From Acrocarpospora pleiomorpha (lineage in GTDB: Bacteria > Actinomycetota > Actinomycetes > Streptosporangiales > Streptosporangiaceae): DNA of 64,000 nt. Under the pieces are notes generated by a model. It was not told the origin of the DNA and did not search any database. It worked only from the letters and a program-made list of their open reading frames with translations. Position numbers and translations under genes: made by a program. Location of the stretch: contig NZ_BLAF01000019.1 of NCBI RefSeq assembly GCF_009687885.1, positions 62,001-126,000 on the forward strand, written 5' to 3'. This document shows positions 1-8,079 of this stretch, in pieces (positions within the stretch are counted from its first letter, which is position 1; each line of letters starts with the position of its first letter).

Positions 1-1007
1 GTGGCGACGGCCATGCCGAGGATGGGGAAGCTCCGGTAGTGGCCGGTCCTGCTGATCAGCTGGCCGGTGGTGATGGACATGCCGAGCATGCCGACCATCA
101 GGGGCAGCAGGTAGAGGCCGGAGGTGGTGGCCGAGACGCCGTGCACGACTTGGAGGAAGAGCGGCAGGTAGGCCAGCGAGCCCATCATGGCGAAGCCGGC
201 GATGAAGCCGAGCGCGGAGCAGACGGTGAAGACGCCGATCCGGAACAGGTGCGGCGGCAGCACGGGCTCGGCGGCCTGGCGCTCGACGCGCACGAACAGC
301 GCCAGCAGCGCGGCCGCGGCGACGGCCAGGACGAGGATCACCGGGGAGTTCCAGCCGTCGCCCGAGGCGGTGATCATCACGAGGCAGGTGACGGCGGCGG
401 TGAGCACGGCCGCGCCGCGGAAGTCGATGCGGTGGGCGGTGCGGTCCGGCCGTCCGGGCAGGGTGGCGGTGATCGCCGCCAGGGCGACCAGGCCGATGGG
501 CAGGTTGACGTAGAAGACCCAGCGCCAGGAAAGGTGGTCCACGAACAGGCCGCCGATGAGCGGGCCGACCACGCTGGCGAAGGCGAAAACTCCGCCGAAC
601 AGGCCCTGGTAGCGGCCTCGGTCGCGGGGGGCGACCACGTCGCCGATGATGGCCATGGCCAGCGCCATCAGGCCGCCGCCGCCCAGGCCCTGGAGTGCCC
701 TGAAGAAGATCAGCTGGGCCAGGTCCTGGGCGAGGCCGCAGAGCGCGGAGGCGGCCAGGAAGGTCATGATCGCGATCTGGAAGAGCCGCTTACGGCCGTA
801 CTGGTCGCCGAGTTTGCCCCAGAGCGGGGCGGAGACGGTCGCAGCCAGCAGGTAGGCGGTGACCACCCAGGACAGGTGGTTGAGGCCGCCGAACTCGCTG
901 ACGATGGTGGGCAGCGCGGTGGAGACGATGGTCTGGTCGAGGGCGGCCAGGAGGAGGGCGAGCATGAGGGCGCCGATGATCACCCAGATGCCACGATTTC
1001 CCCCCAC
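1..1007 (-). CDS. MFS drug exporter, DHA2 (EmrB/QacA) family, 3' end cut by window edge
   Basis: This is a proton-driven multidrug efflux permease of the 14-helix DHA2 group, acting in the cytoplasmic membrane. The translation on the minus strand opens with a hydrophobic helix ending in the family signature ALDQTIV. It continues with the loop 2-3 motif GKLGDQYGRKR and with WRWVFYVNLPIG, both typical of EmrB/QacA proteins. The N-terminal two thirds lie in the window; the C-terminus is off the left edge. I chose the GTG at 1007 because it lies 3 nt after the stop of the small upstream gene and an in-frame stop lies directly before it. The two genes are probably translationally coupled. Substrate cannot be told from sequence. 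Confidence 0.88.
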   Translation of the reverse strand, partial: MGGNRGIWVIIGALMLALLLAALDQTIVSTALPTIVSEFGGLNHLSWVVTAYLLAATVSAPLWGKLGDQYGRKRLFQIAIMTFLAASALCGLAQDLAQLIFFRALQGLGGGGLMALAMAIIGDVVAPRDRGRYQGLFGGVFAFASVVGPLIGGLFVDHLSWRWVFYVNLPIGLVALAAITATLPGRPDRTAHRIDFRGAAVLTAAVTCLVMITASGDGWNSPVILVLAVAAAALLALFVRVERQAAEPVLPPHLFRIGVFTVCSALGFIAGFAMMGSLAYLPLFLQVVHGVSATTSGLYLLPLMVGMLGMSITTGQLISRTGHYRSFPILGMAVA

Positions 1008-1010
1008 AGA

Positions 1011-1181
1011 TCACAATGTCCCCACCCGGCCTTGTTTCATGCTTGATGTCTGTTTCATGACAATGCTGGCGGCGAAGATCGCCAGGCCGGTCAGGAAGAG
1101 GATCGAGATCAGCAGTAATGCGAGTATCACCAGCGCGAAGACGACCGCCAGTGACAACAGCGCACCTGCGAACTCGGCCAT
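1011..1181 (-). CDS. Small one-helix membrane protein (56 aa) coupled to the exporter
   Basis: This short frame starts at an ATG preceded by a good ribosome binding site (GGAGGG, spacing 3) and ends in TGA 3 nt before the exporter GTG. Residues 8 to about 41 are almost entirely hydrophobic and could form one long or two short membrane helices. A short basic tail follows (MKQTSSMKQGR). I do not recognise a named family. Its position and the absence of any other promoter space suggest that it is co-transcribed with the efflux pump. It could be an accessory subunit of the pump or a translated leader peptide; the sequence does not decide between these. Confidence 0.6.
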   Translation of the reverse strand: MAEFAGALLSLAVVFALVILALLLISILFLTGLAIFAASIVMKQTSSMKQGRVGTL

Positions 1182-1254
1182 TCGCCCTCCATGATCTAGG
1201 TCTCAGGAGCGCTTGCCCGCTATGAGTGGATAAATGCCTTACCTGGTGGCCAGG

Positions 1255-2199
1255 TCACAGCCTTACGCCCGATCCGGACGGCAGCACGTCCAGGCGGCGC
1301 AGGATGACGCCCTCGCGCAGGGCCCATGGGCAGAGTTCTAAGGCGGGCAGGTCGAACAGGTCCATGGTGGCGTCGGCGACCAGCGCGCCCGCCAGCAACT
1401 GAGGGGCGCGGCCGACGGAGACGCCGGGGAGGGAGTTGCGCTTGGCCGAGCTCATCTCGGCCAGGCGGCCGGTCCAGCTGGTGACGGCGTCGTGGGTGAG
1501 CAGACGTTTGGTGTAGGGGCCCTCGCTGGAGGGGGCGGCGCCGGCGATCCTGGCCAGCTGGCGGAAGGTCTTGGAGGTGGCGACGGTGTGGTCGGGCCTG
1601 CCGTACCGCATGACGCCGCCGACGGTGCGGCCGATCTCGGTGCGGATGTGGCGGCGCAGCGCGCGCACCTCGTCGGCGGGAGGCGGGTCGGCGGTGAACC
1701 AGTCGCGGGTCAGGCGGCCCGCGCCGAGCGGCAGCGAGACGGCGGTGTCGGGCTGCTCGTCGATGCCGGAGGCGATCTCGAGCGAGCCGCCGCCGATGTC
1801 GATGACCAGCAGCCGCCCCGAGGACCAGCCGAACCAGCGGCGCACGGCCAGGAACGTCAGGCGGGCCTCGTCGGCGCCGGACAGGACCTGGATGTCCACC
1901 CGGGTCTCAGCCTTGATCTGGTTGAGCACCTCCTCGCCGTTCACCGCGTCCCGGACGGCGGAGGTGGCGAAGGCGACGAGATCCTCCACGCCCTTGTCCT
2001 CGGCGATGCGCATCGCCTCCCGGACGAAGCCGTGCAGCTGCTCGGCGCCCTGCGCCGACAGCCGATCGCCGTCCAGATGCTCGGCGAGCCGCAGCTCGAC
2101 TTTGTGGGAGTACGCGGGCAGCGGCCGGGCCCCCTGGTGCGCGTCCATCACCAGCAGGTGCACCGTGTTGGATCCGACGTCGAGGACACCAAGTCGCAT
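1255..2199 (-). CDS. Ppx/GppA family phosphatase (exopolyphosphatase-like)
   Basis: This is a member of the ASKHA-fold Ppx/GppA family, which hydrolyses inorganic polyphosphate or (p)ppGpp. At 314 aa it is the short actinobacterial form without the C-terminal HD domain. The N-terminal phosphate-binding loop is visible (DVGSNTVHLLV, residues 7-17), and the second glycine-rich loop is VIDIGGGSLEI at about residue 130. The start ATG is the first plausible codon, and the gene is followed by a short gap before the small membrane gene. It likely acts in the cytoplasm on polyphosphate. Actinobacteria usually carry two such paralogues and this sequence alone does not say which one this is. Confidence 0.9.
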   Translation of the reverse strand: MRLGVLDVGSNTVHLLVMDAHQGARPLPAYSHKVELRLAEHLDGDRLSAQGAEQLHGFVREAMRIAEDKGVEDLVAFATSAVRDAVNGEEVLNQIKAETRVDIQVLSGADEARLTFLAVRRWFGWSSGRLLVIDIGGGSLEIASGIDEQPDTAVSLPLGAGRLTRDWFTADPPPADEVRALRRHIRTEIGRTVGGVMRYGRPDHTVATSKTFRQLARIAGAAPSSEGPYTKRLLTHDAVTSWTGRLAEMSSAKRNSLPGVSVGRAPQLLAGALVADATMDLFDLPALELCPWALREGVILRRLDVLPSGSGVRL

Positions 2200-2268
2200 G
2201 AAGGCGACGTTACCGCCTGCATATAACCGTTCATCCCGCCGTTATCTCTCCTTGATACGGGCGCGATC

Positions 2269-2823
2269 TCACGTTCGAGCCCGGAAAGCGGCGGTTTTCA
2301 CGCGGTTCTGGCACGCGGTGGAGCAGAACCGGCGGGTGCCGTTGCGGGACACATCTACGTAGACGCGGTCGCACCGGTCGGCCGTACAGACGCCGAGACG
2401 GTCGTGCAGCTCGCTGCCCAGCACGATGGCCAGGCCGGTTGCGCAGGACGCGGCGTAGTCGCCGCCGAAGGTTCCATCGGTGCCGTGGAAGTGCACGTGC
2501 CAGGGTTCGCCGTCGTGGCGGGACAGGTGCGGCCTGGCCCGGGTGTCGACGAGCAGCCGGTTGAGCGTCCCGGCGGCGTGATCGAGATCACCCGCGGCCA
2601 CGGCCTCGAAGACCGCGCGCAGGTCCGGCGCGTAGCCCGCGAGCTCGGCCGCCTCCTCGTCGGTGACCTCCCGCCGCGCCCGCACCGCCTCGGCCACGGC
2701 CTCCCGCCGCTGCTCCCCTTCCGGAATCTTGTACGGCCTGCCGCGCCGTTCCCCGGGGGTGAGCACGTTCACCAAGGCCACGGCGATGGCCACGACCATG
2801 TCCGAGTGACTGTTGAAGTTCAC
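2269..2823 (-). CDS. CGNR zinc-finger / ABATE-domain putative transcriptional regulator
   Basis: At 184 aa this is a typical length for the CGNR family, putative stress-response regulators found mainly in actinobacteria. The C-terminal zinc finger is clear at about residues 143-178: two Cys in CTADRC, then the DVSRNGTRRFC segment and CQNRVK. In this protein the family CGNR motif reads CQNR. The N-terminal ABATE half carries the usual WHVHFH segment (about residues 107-112). The gene is divergent from a methyltransferase, with a perfect 7-bp inverted repeat between them. Autoregulation and control of that neighbour is therefore a reasonable inference. Confidence 0.85.
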   Translation of the reverse strand: MNFNSHSDMVVAIAVALVNVLTPGERRGRPYKIPEGEQRREAVAEAVRARREVTDEEAAELAGYAPDLRAVFEAVAAGDLDHAAGTLNRLLVDTRARPHLSRHDGEPWHVHFHGTDGTFGGDYAASCATGLAIVLGSELHDRLGVCTADRCDRVYVDVSRNGTRRFCSTACQNRVKTAAFRART

Positions 2824-2856
2824 TTGACCAGTTACATCCTCTGTGCCTAGCGTGTG

Positions 2857-2880
2857 ACTGTCGAAATGATAGACGACAGT
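2857..2880. promoter_or_regulatory. Inverted repeat between CGNR regulator and methyltransferase
   Basis: ACTGTCG and CGACAGT form perfect 7-bp arms separated by 10 bp. The repeat ends 16 bp before the methyltransferase ATG and lies in the divergent intergenic gap. This is the expected place for an operator; a role for the CGNR protein is inference. Confidence 0.5.
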
Positions 2881-2896
2881 GACAAGGGGAGTCGCG

Positions 2897-3664
2897 ATGC
2901 TGAGCCACGATCATGCCCACGCCTGGATCGAACGCTGGGACCGCCAGCAGGAGGGCTACCTCCCCGACCGCGAGGAGCGCTTCACCGCGCTCATCGACGC
3001 CATCGAAACCGGACGCCCCGACCCCGTCGTGATCGATCTCGGCTGCGGCCCCGGCTCCCTGAGCGCCCGCCTCCTGAACCGCCTCCCGGACGCGACCGTG
3101 ATCGCCGTCGACACCGACCCCCTCCTGCTGGCCCTGGGCCGAGCCGAATACGACGGCCTCCCTGGCCTCCGCTTCGTGGATCGGGACCTGCGCATCCCCG
3201 GCTGGACCGAAGCGCTGGACCTCCCCCGCCCCGCCGATGTGGCCGTCAGCACCACCGCTCTGCACTGGCTCCCCGAAGACCAGCTGAAGAACGTCTACGC
3301 GGAACTGGCCGGAGCCCTCCGCCCAGGCGGCATGTTCCTCAACGGCGACCACCTCGCGGTGGCCGACACCGCACCCCGGCTGGACGCTCTCGAAAGGGCG
3401 CTCGGAGCCCGCGCCGCCGAACGCCTGTTCGCCGAGGATCCCCCGGAAGACTGGGCATCCTGGTGGGCCGCCGTATCCGCCGACCCCGAATTCGAAGCCC
3501 TCAACCTCGACCGCGACCGCCGCAAAGCCTCCGCGGGCCACCACGGCTCGGAATCCGGCCTGCTCTCCACCCACGTGAACGCCCTGCGAGCCGCCGGCTT
3601 CACCGAGATCGGCGCCCTGTGGCAACGCGGCAACGACCGCCTGCTCTGCGCACTGCTGTCTTAA
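2897..3664 (+). CDS. Class I SAM-dependent methyltransferase
   Basis: This is a soluble methyltransferase of about 255 aa with the Rossmann-type SAM site: motif I is VIDLGCGPGSLSARLL near residue 45. The acidic residue ending strand 2 (IAVDTDPLLL) and a motif IV-like STTALHWL follow. The substrate cannot be told from sequence. I use the ATG at 2897 because AAGGGGAG lies 5 nt upstream. An in-frame GTG at 2879 overlaps the inverted repeat and lacks a ribosome binding site. The stop codon abuts a tRNA-3'-end-like sequence that marks the edge of a probable acquired region. Confidence 0.85.
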   Translation: MLSHDHAHAWIERWDRQQEGYLPDREERFTALIDAIETGRPDPVVIDLGCGPGSLSARLLNRLPDATVIAVDTDPLLLALGRAEYDGLPGLRFVDRDLRIPGWTEALDLPRPADVAVSTTALHWLPEDQLKNVYAELAGALRPGGMFLNGDHLAVADTAPRLDALERALGARAAERLFAEDPPEDWASWWAAVSADPEFEALNLDRDRRKASAGHHGSESGLLSTHVNALRAAGFTEIGALWQRGNDRLLCALLS

Positions 3665-3667
3665 AGC

Positions 3668-3703
3668 GGGTGCCACAGGTTCGAATCCTGCCGGGGAATA
3701 CCA
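3668..3703 (+). other. tRNA 3'-end-like sequence (T arm plus acceptor strand and CCA)
   Basis: CAGGTTCGAATCCTG (3676-3690) is a textbook T-stem and loop, and it is followed by an acceptor-like strand ending in ACCA at 3703. No D arm or anticodon arm precedes it, because the sequence upstream is methyltransferase coding sequence. It is therefore a tRNA fragment and not a tRNA gene. Such 3' halves are the usual core of att sites of integrative elements. Directly beyond it an SDR gene is truncated, which supports a recombination boundary. Confidence 0.55.
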
Positions 3704-3796
3704 GCGCCTTCGGCCGCCATCGCCACCGCGTGAGCGCAGCCCTGACCTCGACCGCCCCCGGGTGACGAGGGCGATCTTGCCCTCGATCATTCCCAT
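3704..3796 (-). pseudogene. Truncated SDR gene (N-terminal fragment, mycofactocin-type motif)
   Basis: On the minus strand an ATG 13 nt after the SMP-30 stop opens a short-chain dehydrogenase N-terminus (IEGKIALVT). After one extra C near 3757-3760 the reading continues in the next frame as GGGRGQGCAHAVAMAAEGA. That is the NAD-binding glycine motif of the GRGQG type, common in mycofactocin-linked SDRs. Homology stops exactly where the tRNA-like sequence begins, after about 33 codons. The gene is therefore both frameshifted and truncated. It was probably the second gene of the SMP-30 operon. Confidence 0.6.
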
Positions 3797-3809
3797 GCTG
3801 GAGCCCTTC

Positions 3810-4724
3810 CTATTCGATGACGCCCGCGGGCTGCGGCGAGCTCGGTGCCAGCGGCACGTCCACGCGCCGCGAGATCAGCACCGAGTCGCGGGTGTGGGCG
3901 CGTTCGGACTTGAAGTGGTTCGGCGACACGGCGAGGAACAGGGTCCGGCCGTCGGCTCCGCCGAGCGCGACGGCGTATAGGCCGAGACCGTCGACGACGA
4001 CCTCGTCGAGCACCTCACCGCCCTCGGCGACGCGCAGCGCCCGGCGGTGGGTGGGGTCGGCGACCCAGATCGCCCCCTCCTCGTCGCGCTCGGCCAGACC
4101 GTCGGCGGCGACGTCCACCGCGTTGAGCCGGGTGAGCCCGTCGCCCTCGGGCTCCTCCCCGAACTTCGCCCACAGCCGCCGGTTGACCAGAGAACCGTCG
4201 CCCGCGACGTCGAACGCCGCGATCCGAGCTGCGAACGTCTCTGCGACGACCAGGGTCTCCCCGTCGCAGACCGCGCCGTTCGGAAAGGCCAGCCCTTCGG
4301 CCACGACCGTCGCCGTGCCGTCGGTGTCGACCCGGATCAGGGGTGCGGGGGCGTACGGCGCTCCGTTGGTCAGGTCGAACCCGAAGCAGCCGACCCAGCA
4401 GCGGCCCTGGGAGTCGACCGCCATGTCGTTGATCTCGCCCGCGGCCAGACCGTTGAGGTCGGCGTGGGTGACCAGGGTGCCGTCAGCCTCCTTGCGCAGG
4501 ATGCGGTTGTCGAGCATCGAGACGACCAGCAGTCGCCCGTCGGGCAGGAACCCCAGGCCCGACGGCTGGCCCTCGACAGTGGCCTCGACACGCTGGTCGG
4601 AACCGTCCTCGCGGACGCTGACGACTTCGTAGGCGTAGCAGTCGGCGACCCACACCCGTCCGTCGTGCCACCGCGCACCTTCGAGGAAGGATCGCTCGCC
4701 CAGCACGGTGTCGAATCCGTTCAT
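3810..4724 (-). CDS. SMP-30/gluconolactonase/LRE family protein
   Basis: This six-bladed beta-propeller lactonase family protein has 304 aa, the usual length. The three metal-binding positions of the family are recognisable: Glu in FLEGARWHDG near residue 14, Asn in FPNGAVCDG near residue 148, and Asp in VADPTHRRAL. Family members open sugar or xenobiotic lactones. Here the catabolic neighbourhood suggests hydrolysis of a lactone intermediate, but the substrate is unknown. A truncated SDR follows 13 nt downstream. A second, roughly 80-bp fragment of a close paralogue survives at 5920-6000, so this gene was once duplicated in the region. Confidence 0.87.
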   Translation of the reverse strand: MNGFDTVLGERSFLEGARWHDGRVWVADCYAYEVVSVREDGSDQRVEATVEGQPSGLGFLPDGRLLVVSMLDNRILRKEADGTLVTHADLNGLAAGEINDMAVDSQGRCWVGCFGFDLTNGAPYAPAPLIRVDTDGTATVVAEGLAFPNGAVCDGETLVVAETFAARIAAFDVAGDGSLVNRRLWAKFGEEPEGDGLTRLNAVDVAADGLAERDEEGAIWVADPTHRRALRVAEGGEVLDEVVVDGLGLYAVALGGADGRTLFLAVSPNHFKSERAHTRDSVLISRRVDVPLAPSSPQPAGVIE

Positions 4725-4899
4725 GTCCGTACCTCCGTTCGATCGGGTTTCGGTCAGCTAACGTCGTCCGCGAGCACAATCTCCATCGCTCCACGCCCAG
4801 CAGCTCGGCGCCACTTCGTGCAGCCCTCATGAGAATGGCGCGGTTGCCATGGGCGTCTCCTGTCCATGATCGTGTGCTGTTCCGCCGGCGGCGTCGGGA

Positions 4900-5829
4900 T
4901 CACCCCCACTTGCCGCCCGCGCCGGGCGCGAAGTAGTGCCTCTGGTCCAGGTCCTCGAGCAGGCCCGGCTCGCTCGGCGCCCAGCCCGTCAGCTCGCGGG
5001 TGAGGGTGTTCGAGGCCGGGCCGTCGATGCCGAGGAACATCCCGAGGAAGCCAAAGTGCTCGTCGACCTGCTCGGTCGGGACCGAGCGCACCGGGACGTC
5101 GAGGTGGCGTCCGATGGCCTCGGCGATGTCACGCACCGAGATGCCCTCGTCGGCCACGGCGTGCAGCACGGATCCCGCCGGCGCCACCTCGATCGCCAGC
5201 CGGAACAGGCGCGCGGCGTCGCGGACGTGCACCGCCGTCCAGCGCGATGACCCGTCGCCCGGGTAGCCGGAGACCCCACGCTTGCGGGCGATGTCGATGA
5301 GGGTGGAAACGAACCCGCCGTCGCCCTCGCCGTGGACGGTCGGCGACAGCCGCACGACCGACGGCCGCAGCCCGTGCTCGGCGAGGGCGAGGGCGGCGTC
5401 GTTCGGGGGCCGCCGAGCCTCGCCCACTCCGCCCGGAGCGGGCAGGGCGCGCTCGGTAGCGGGGGTTACCCCATCCTGCGCGAGCCCAAGGATGCCTGCG
5501 GCGACGGCGATCGCCCCGCCGGACGGCAGCCCCGACCCCAGGGCCTCGATCGCGGCGACGTCCGACGCGACGGCCTCGGCGAAGCGCCCGATGAAGGCGA
5601 TGTCGTGCCGGAAGGCGAGGTGAACGACGGCGTCGGCCGACACGGCCGCCTCGCGCAGCACGTCGAGGTCCTCGACCGACCCGCGGACGACCGTGGCGCC
5701 CCGCGCCTCGACGGCGGCGGCCGACGCGTCCGACCGGGCGAGCCCGGTAACCTCGTGCCCCGCTCCGACGAGCTCGGGGACGACCGCGGAGCCGATCCAT
5801 CCCGACGCACCGGTGACGAACACGCGCAT
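4900..5829 (-). CDS. NAD(P)-dependent epimerase/reductase, extended or atypical SDR
   Basis: This protein of about 309 aa opens directly with the Rossmann glycine motif MRVFVTGASGWIGSAVV. It then shows the adenine-side segment VVRGSVEDL and the HLAF strand of atypical and extended SDRs. The ATG at 5829 is chosen because GGAGG lies 9 nt upstream and the motif starts at residue 5. A longer reading would run back through an SMP-30 gene fragment. Relatives act as NAD(P)-dependent epimerases or reductases on small carbonyl compounds; the substrate is not evident. It sits alone, with fragments on its 5' side. Confidence 0.82.
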   Translation of the reverse strand: MRVFVTGASGWIGSAVVPELVGAGHEVTGLARSDASAAAVEARGATVVRGSVEDLDVLREAAVSADAVVHLAFRHDIAFIGRFAEAVASDVAAIEALGSGLPSGGAIAVAAGILGLAQDGVTPATERALPAPGGVGEARRPPNDAALALAEHGLRPSVVRLSPTVHGEGDGGFVSTLIDIARKRGVSGYPGDGSSRWTAVHVRDAARLFRLAIEVAPAGSVLHAVADEGISVRDIAEAIGRHLDVPVRSVPTEQVDEHFGFLGMFLGIDGPASNTLTRELTGWAPSEPGLLEDLDQRHYFAPGAGGKWG

Positions 5830-5919
5830 GATAAAACCTCCAGCAATGATGTCAGCGACTGCCATGAGCAGTGCACCGCTGATGCGACCAGGATTTCGAG
5901 CTGGCAGAACTCGGTGAGC

Positions 5920-6000
5920 GGCGGTGACCTCCACCGCGTTCAACCGGGTGAGCCCGTCACTTTCGGGCTCCTCTCCGAACTTCGCCCACGTACGCCGGCA
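5920..6000 (-). pseudogene. Fragment of a second SMP-30 lactonase gene
   Basis: The minus-strand translation here (WAKFGEEPESDGLTRLNAVEV) matches residues of the intact SMP-30 protein encoded at 3810-4724 almost position for position. The DNA is visibly similar over about 80 bp (compare 4100-4180). Both flanks are unrelated, so this is a leftover of a partial duplication or of recombination and not a gene. Confidence 0.7.
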
Positions 6001-6005
6001 GATCT

Positions 6006-7436
6006 TTAGTCTTCGAAGTCGATGGCGGCGTGGGGCCAGTCCACCGCGTCGAGCAGGTAGTCGTGGGACTCCTGGACGAGGCGTTGGATGCGAGTCAAGT
6101 CGGTTCCGATGAGCTCGCCGCCCCACTTGACGATGCGGCCATTCACGAGGACCGCGTCCACGCAGCCGATGTCGGCGCCCTGGACGATGGAAGAGAGGAT
6201 GTTGTTCCGCGGGAAGAGCTGAGGCTTCAGGGTGTCGAGCAGGACGATGTCGGCTTTCTTGCCGGGCGTCAGGGAACCGACCAGGTCGCCGAGTCCGCAG
6301 TTGTTCGCGCCCTGCTGCGTCGCGGACTGCAGGAGCTCTCGCAGCGTGGCCGATTTTTTCCCGGAGCGATGCTCGTCGACCCGCTGCACCAGGTGCAGCG
6401 CCCGCATCTCAGCGAACATGTCGATACCGAACGTCATCGGATTGTCGTTGCTCAGTCCGGGACGCAGTCCCTGCTCGACCCACTCGTCGTAGGGGATGTG
6501 GCCATAACGGAATTGGGATTCGATTCGGGGGCAGACGTTGACCTGGGCCCCGTTGTCGATCACAATCTGCCGCTGCTCGGGTGAGAGGAAGTTGGCGTGG
6601 TTGATGGCCTCACGTCCGTCGAAGGAACCCTCGCGGTACAGGCTCGGCAGGTCCTGGCGCTCGATCCCGCTGTCGAAGGAGAACCACATGTCGAGTTCCT
6701 TGCGCAGCGGCAGGAGCTCGGAGAGATCGTCGAACCCGGCCGCGTACAGGCGCATGGTGCACAGCTGGTCATCGCTACCGAAGTACTGGTCCCGCAGGCG
6801 TCGGGCGTCCGCGGGGAACGAGCCGGCCCAGGTACCGAAGCGGGGGCGACCCATGGCGTGCACGCCACGCAGTCCTGCGGCCAGGAGCGCCTCGACGCTC
6901 GCGTCCGAGTGCTCGGGCGTTCGCGCGTTGTGCATGTTGTCGACGACGGTGGTAATTCCACCGTCGAGCGCAGCGAGCAGGCTCTGGAGGGTGCCTGCGT
7001 AGATATCCTCGGGCCGAGCGGCGGGTCCGGCGAGACGGTGCGCGGCGTGCATGTAACTCCGGCCGGAAACCGGCGCACCACCAATCGGATCCTCGGTCGT
7101 CTGCGGGATGTTGACCGGGATGAGGCGCCCCAGCGCCCCCTCCCAGCAGTGGATGTGCGGATCACAGAAGCCCGGCATGACGATGTGGTCCCGCGCGTCG
7201 ATCTCGACGGCATCCCCGGCGGAGATCGAGGGACCGATCTCGGCGATGCGGTCGCCGACGATGAGCACATCTCCCGAGGCGAAGTCGCCCACGGTGCCGT
7301 CCATCGAGAGGACCGACCCTCCCTTCAGGAGGATCCGCTGGCCTGCGGCGGCACCATCGCCGGCGTGCCGGTCGAGCAGCGCCTGCAGTCGGTTGGCCGC
7401 ATGGGAGTCCGATCGAGTAGTGGCGTCAGCGCTCAT
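6006..7436 (-). CDS. Amidohydrolase superfamily protein (TRZ/ATZ/cytosine-deaminase-like)
   Basis: This 476-aa metal-dependent hydrolase has the small beta-sandwich and TIM-barrel layout of the ATZ/TRZ group. Visible signatures are GDRIAEIGPSI with the MPGFCDPHIHCWEG metal HxH near residue 95, a later His in NHANFLSPEQ near residue 277, and Asp in SNDNPMTFG near residue 322. The C-terminal LTPGKKADIVLLD strand closes the sandwich domain. Family members hydrolytically deaminate or dechlorinate rings or cleave cyclic amides. The substrate is unknown. A decayed second copy at 14855-15291 shows that the gene was duplicated around the catabolic cluster. Confidence 0.85.
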   Translation of the reverse strand: MSADATTRSDSHAANRLQALLDRHAGDGAAAGQRILLKGGSVLSMDGTVGDFASGDVLIVGDRIAEIGPSISAGDAVEIDARDHIVMPGFCDPHIHCWEGALGRLIPVNIPQTTEDPIGGAPVSGRSYMHAAHRLAGPAARPEDIYAGTLQSLLAALDGGITTVVDNMHNARTPEHSDASVEALLAAGLRGVHAMGRPRFGTWAGSFPADARRLRDQYFGSDDQLCTMRLYAAGFDDLSELLPLRKELDMWFSFDSGIERQDLPSLYREGSFDGREAINHANFLSPEQRQIVIDNGAQVNVCPRIESQFRYGHIPYDEWVEQGLRPGLSNDNPMTFGIDMFAEMRALHLVQRVDEHRSGKKSATLRELLQSATQQGANNCGLGDLVGSLTPGKKADIVLLDTLKPQLFPRNNILSSIVQGADIGCVDAVLVNGRIVKWGGELIGTDLTRIQRLVQESHDYLLDAVDWPHAAIDFED

Positions 7437-7631
7437 AGAACCTCGATTTCGACGAATTCCGGCAACGCCGCCTGATTCTGCAGAGCGGTCAGTGATCCGT
7501 GAGAAGGGCCATACGGACCGTTGCGACGACGCTAACAGCAGTCGCGTCTGTGGCCCAGAGACCTATTCGGCATGGCAAACATTCCTGCCAGGAATGGATT
7601 TACCACTATATTCCCGTTGAGAAGCTGGGCG

Positions 7632-7805
7632 CCACAGATCTATGCAGGTCGCAACGTCGTCGAGCGGTGCTTCAACCGGCTCAAACAGTTCCGGGACCTC
7701 GCCACCCGCTACGCCGAACGCGCCGCCTACTTCCGCGCCGAAATCACCCTCAGTGCAGCCATTCTCTGGTTTCGGCTGGACTTACAGGACACGCCTTGGT
7801 CAAGG
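7632..7805 (+). mobile_element. IS5-family transposase remnant (C-terminal fragment)
   Basis: The translation from about 7641 (YAGRNVVERCFNRLKQ, then RDLATRYAERAAYFRAE) matches the C-terminal end of IS5/IS112-type DDE transposases, which contain the catalytic Glu in VVERCFNRLK. The N-terminal two thirds and both ends of the element are missing. The surrounding 640 bp (7437-8079), between the amidohydrolase and the acyl-CoA ligase, holds nothing else I can identify. Confidence 0.75.
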
Positions 7806-8079
7806 AATTCGGAAAGGCACTGGGAGAGGTGGCGCGAAACCAGGATGACGCCCGGCCAGCGTGGATGAACCGCACCGACCCGCAGCGCAGGACCCGGCGG
7901 GGCGACCCGGCCACCTCATGCCGATGGCCTCCCGCGCCCCGGCCCACCCGTGCCGGCGCTCGGTCGATACTCGCGCCCATCCCCCTCTTCGGAGGGTGGT
8001 CGCCAGTGCTGATCACCGGCAAAGTGTGTCCACTGAGCGTTCCCGTGCTCAAGTCCCCGTACCCGAGGAGGAGTGCCCG

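Noticed and set aside
39..1046. Long open frame on the plus strand opposite the exporter gene
   Set aside because: Its product is Gly/Glu/His/Gln-rich with no domain likeness, the usual shadow of a high-GC gene on the other strand.
3668..3703. Complete tRNA gene
   Set aside because: Only the T arm and acceptor end are present. The D and anticodon arms would fall inside methyltransferase coding sequence and do not fold.
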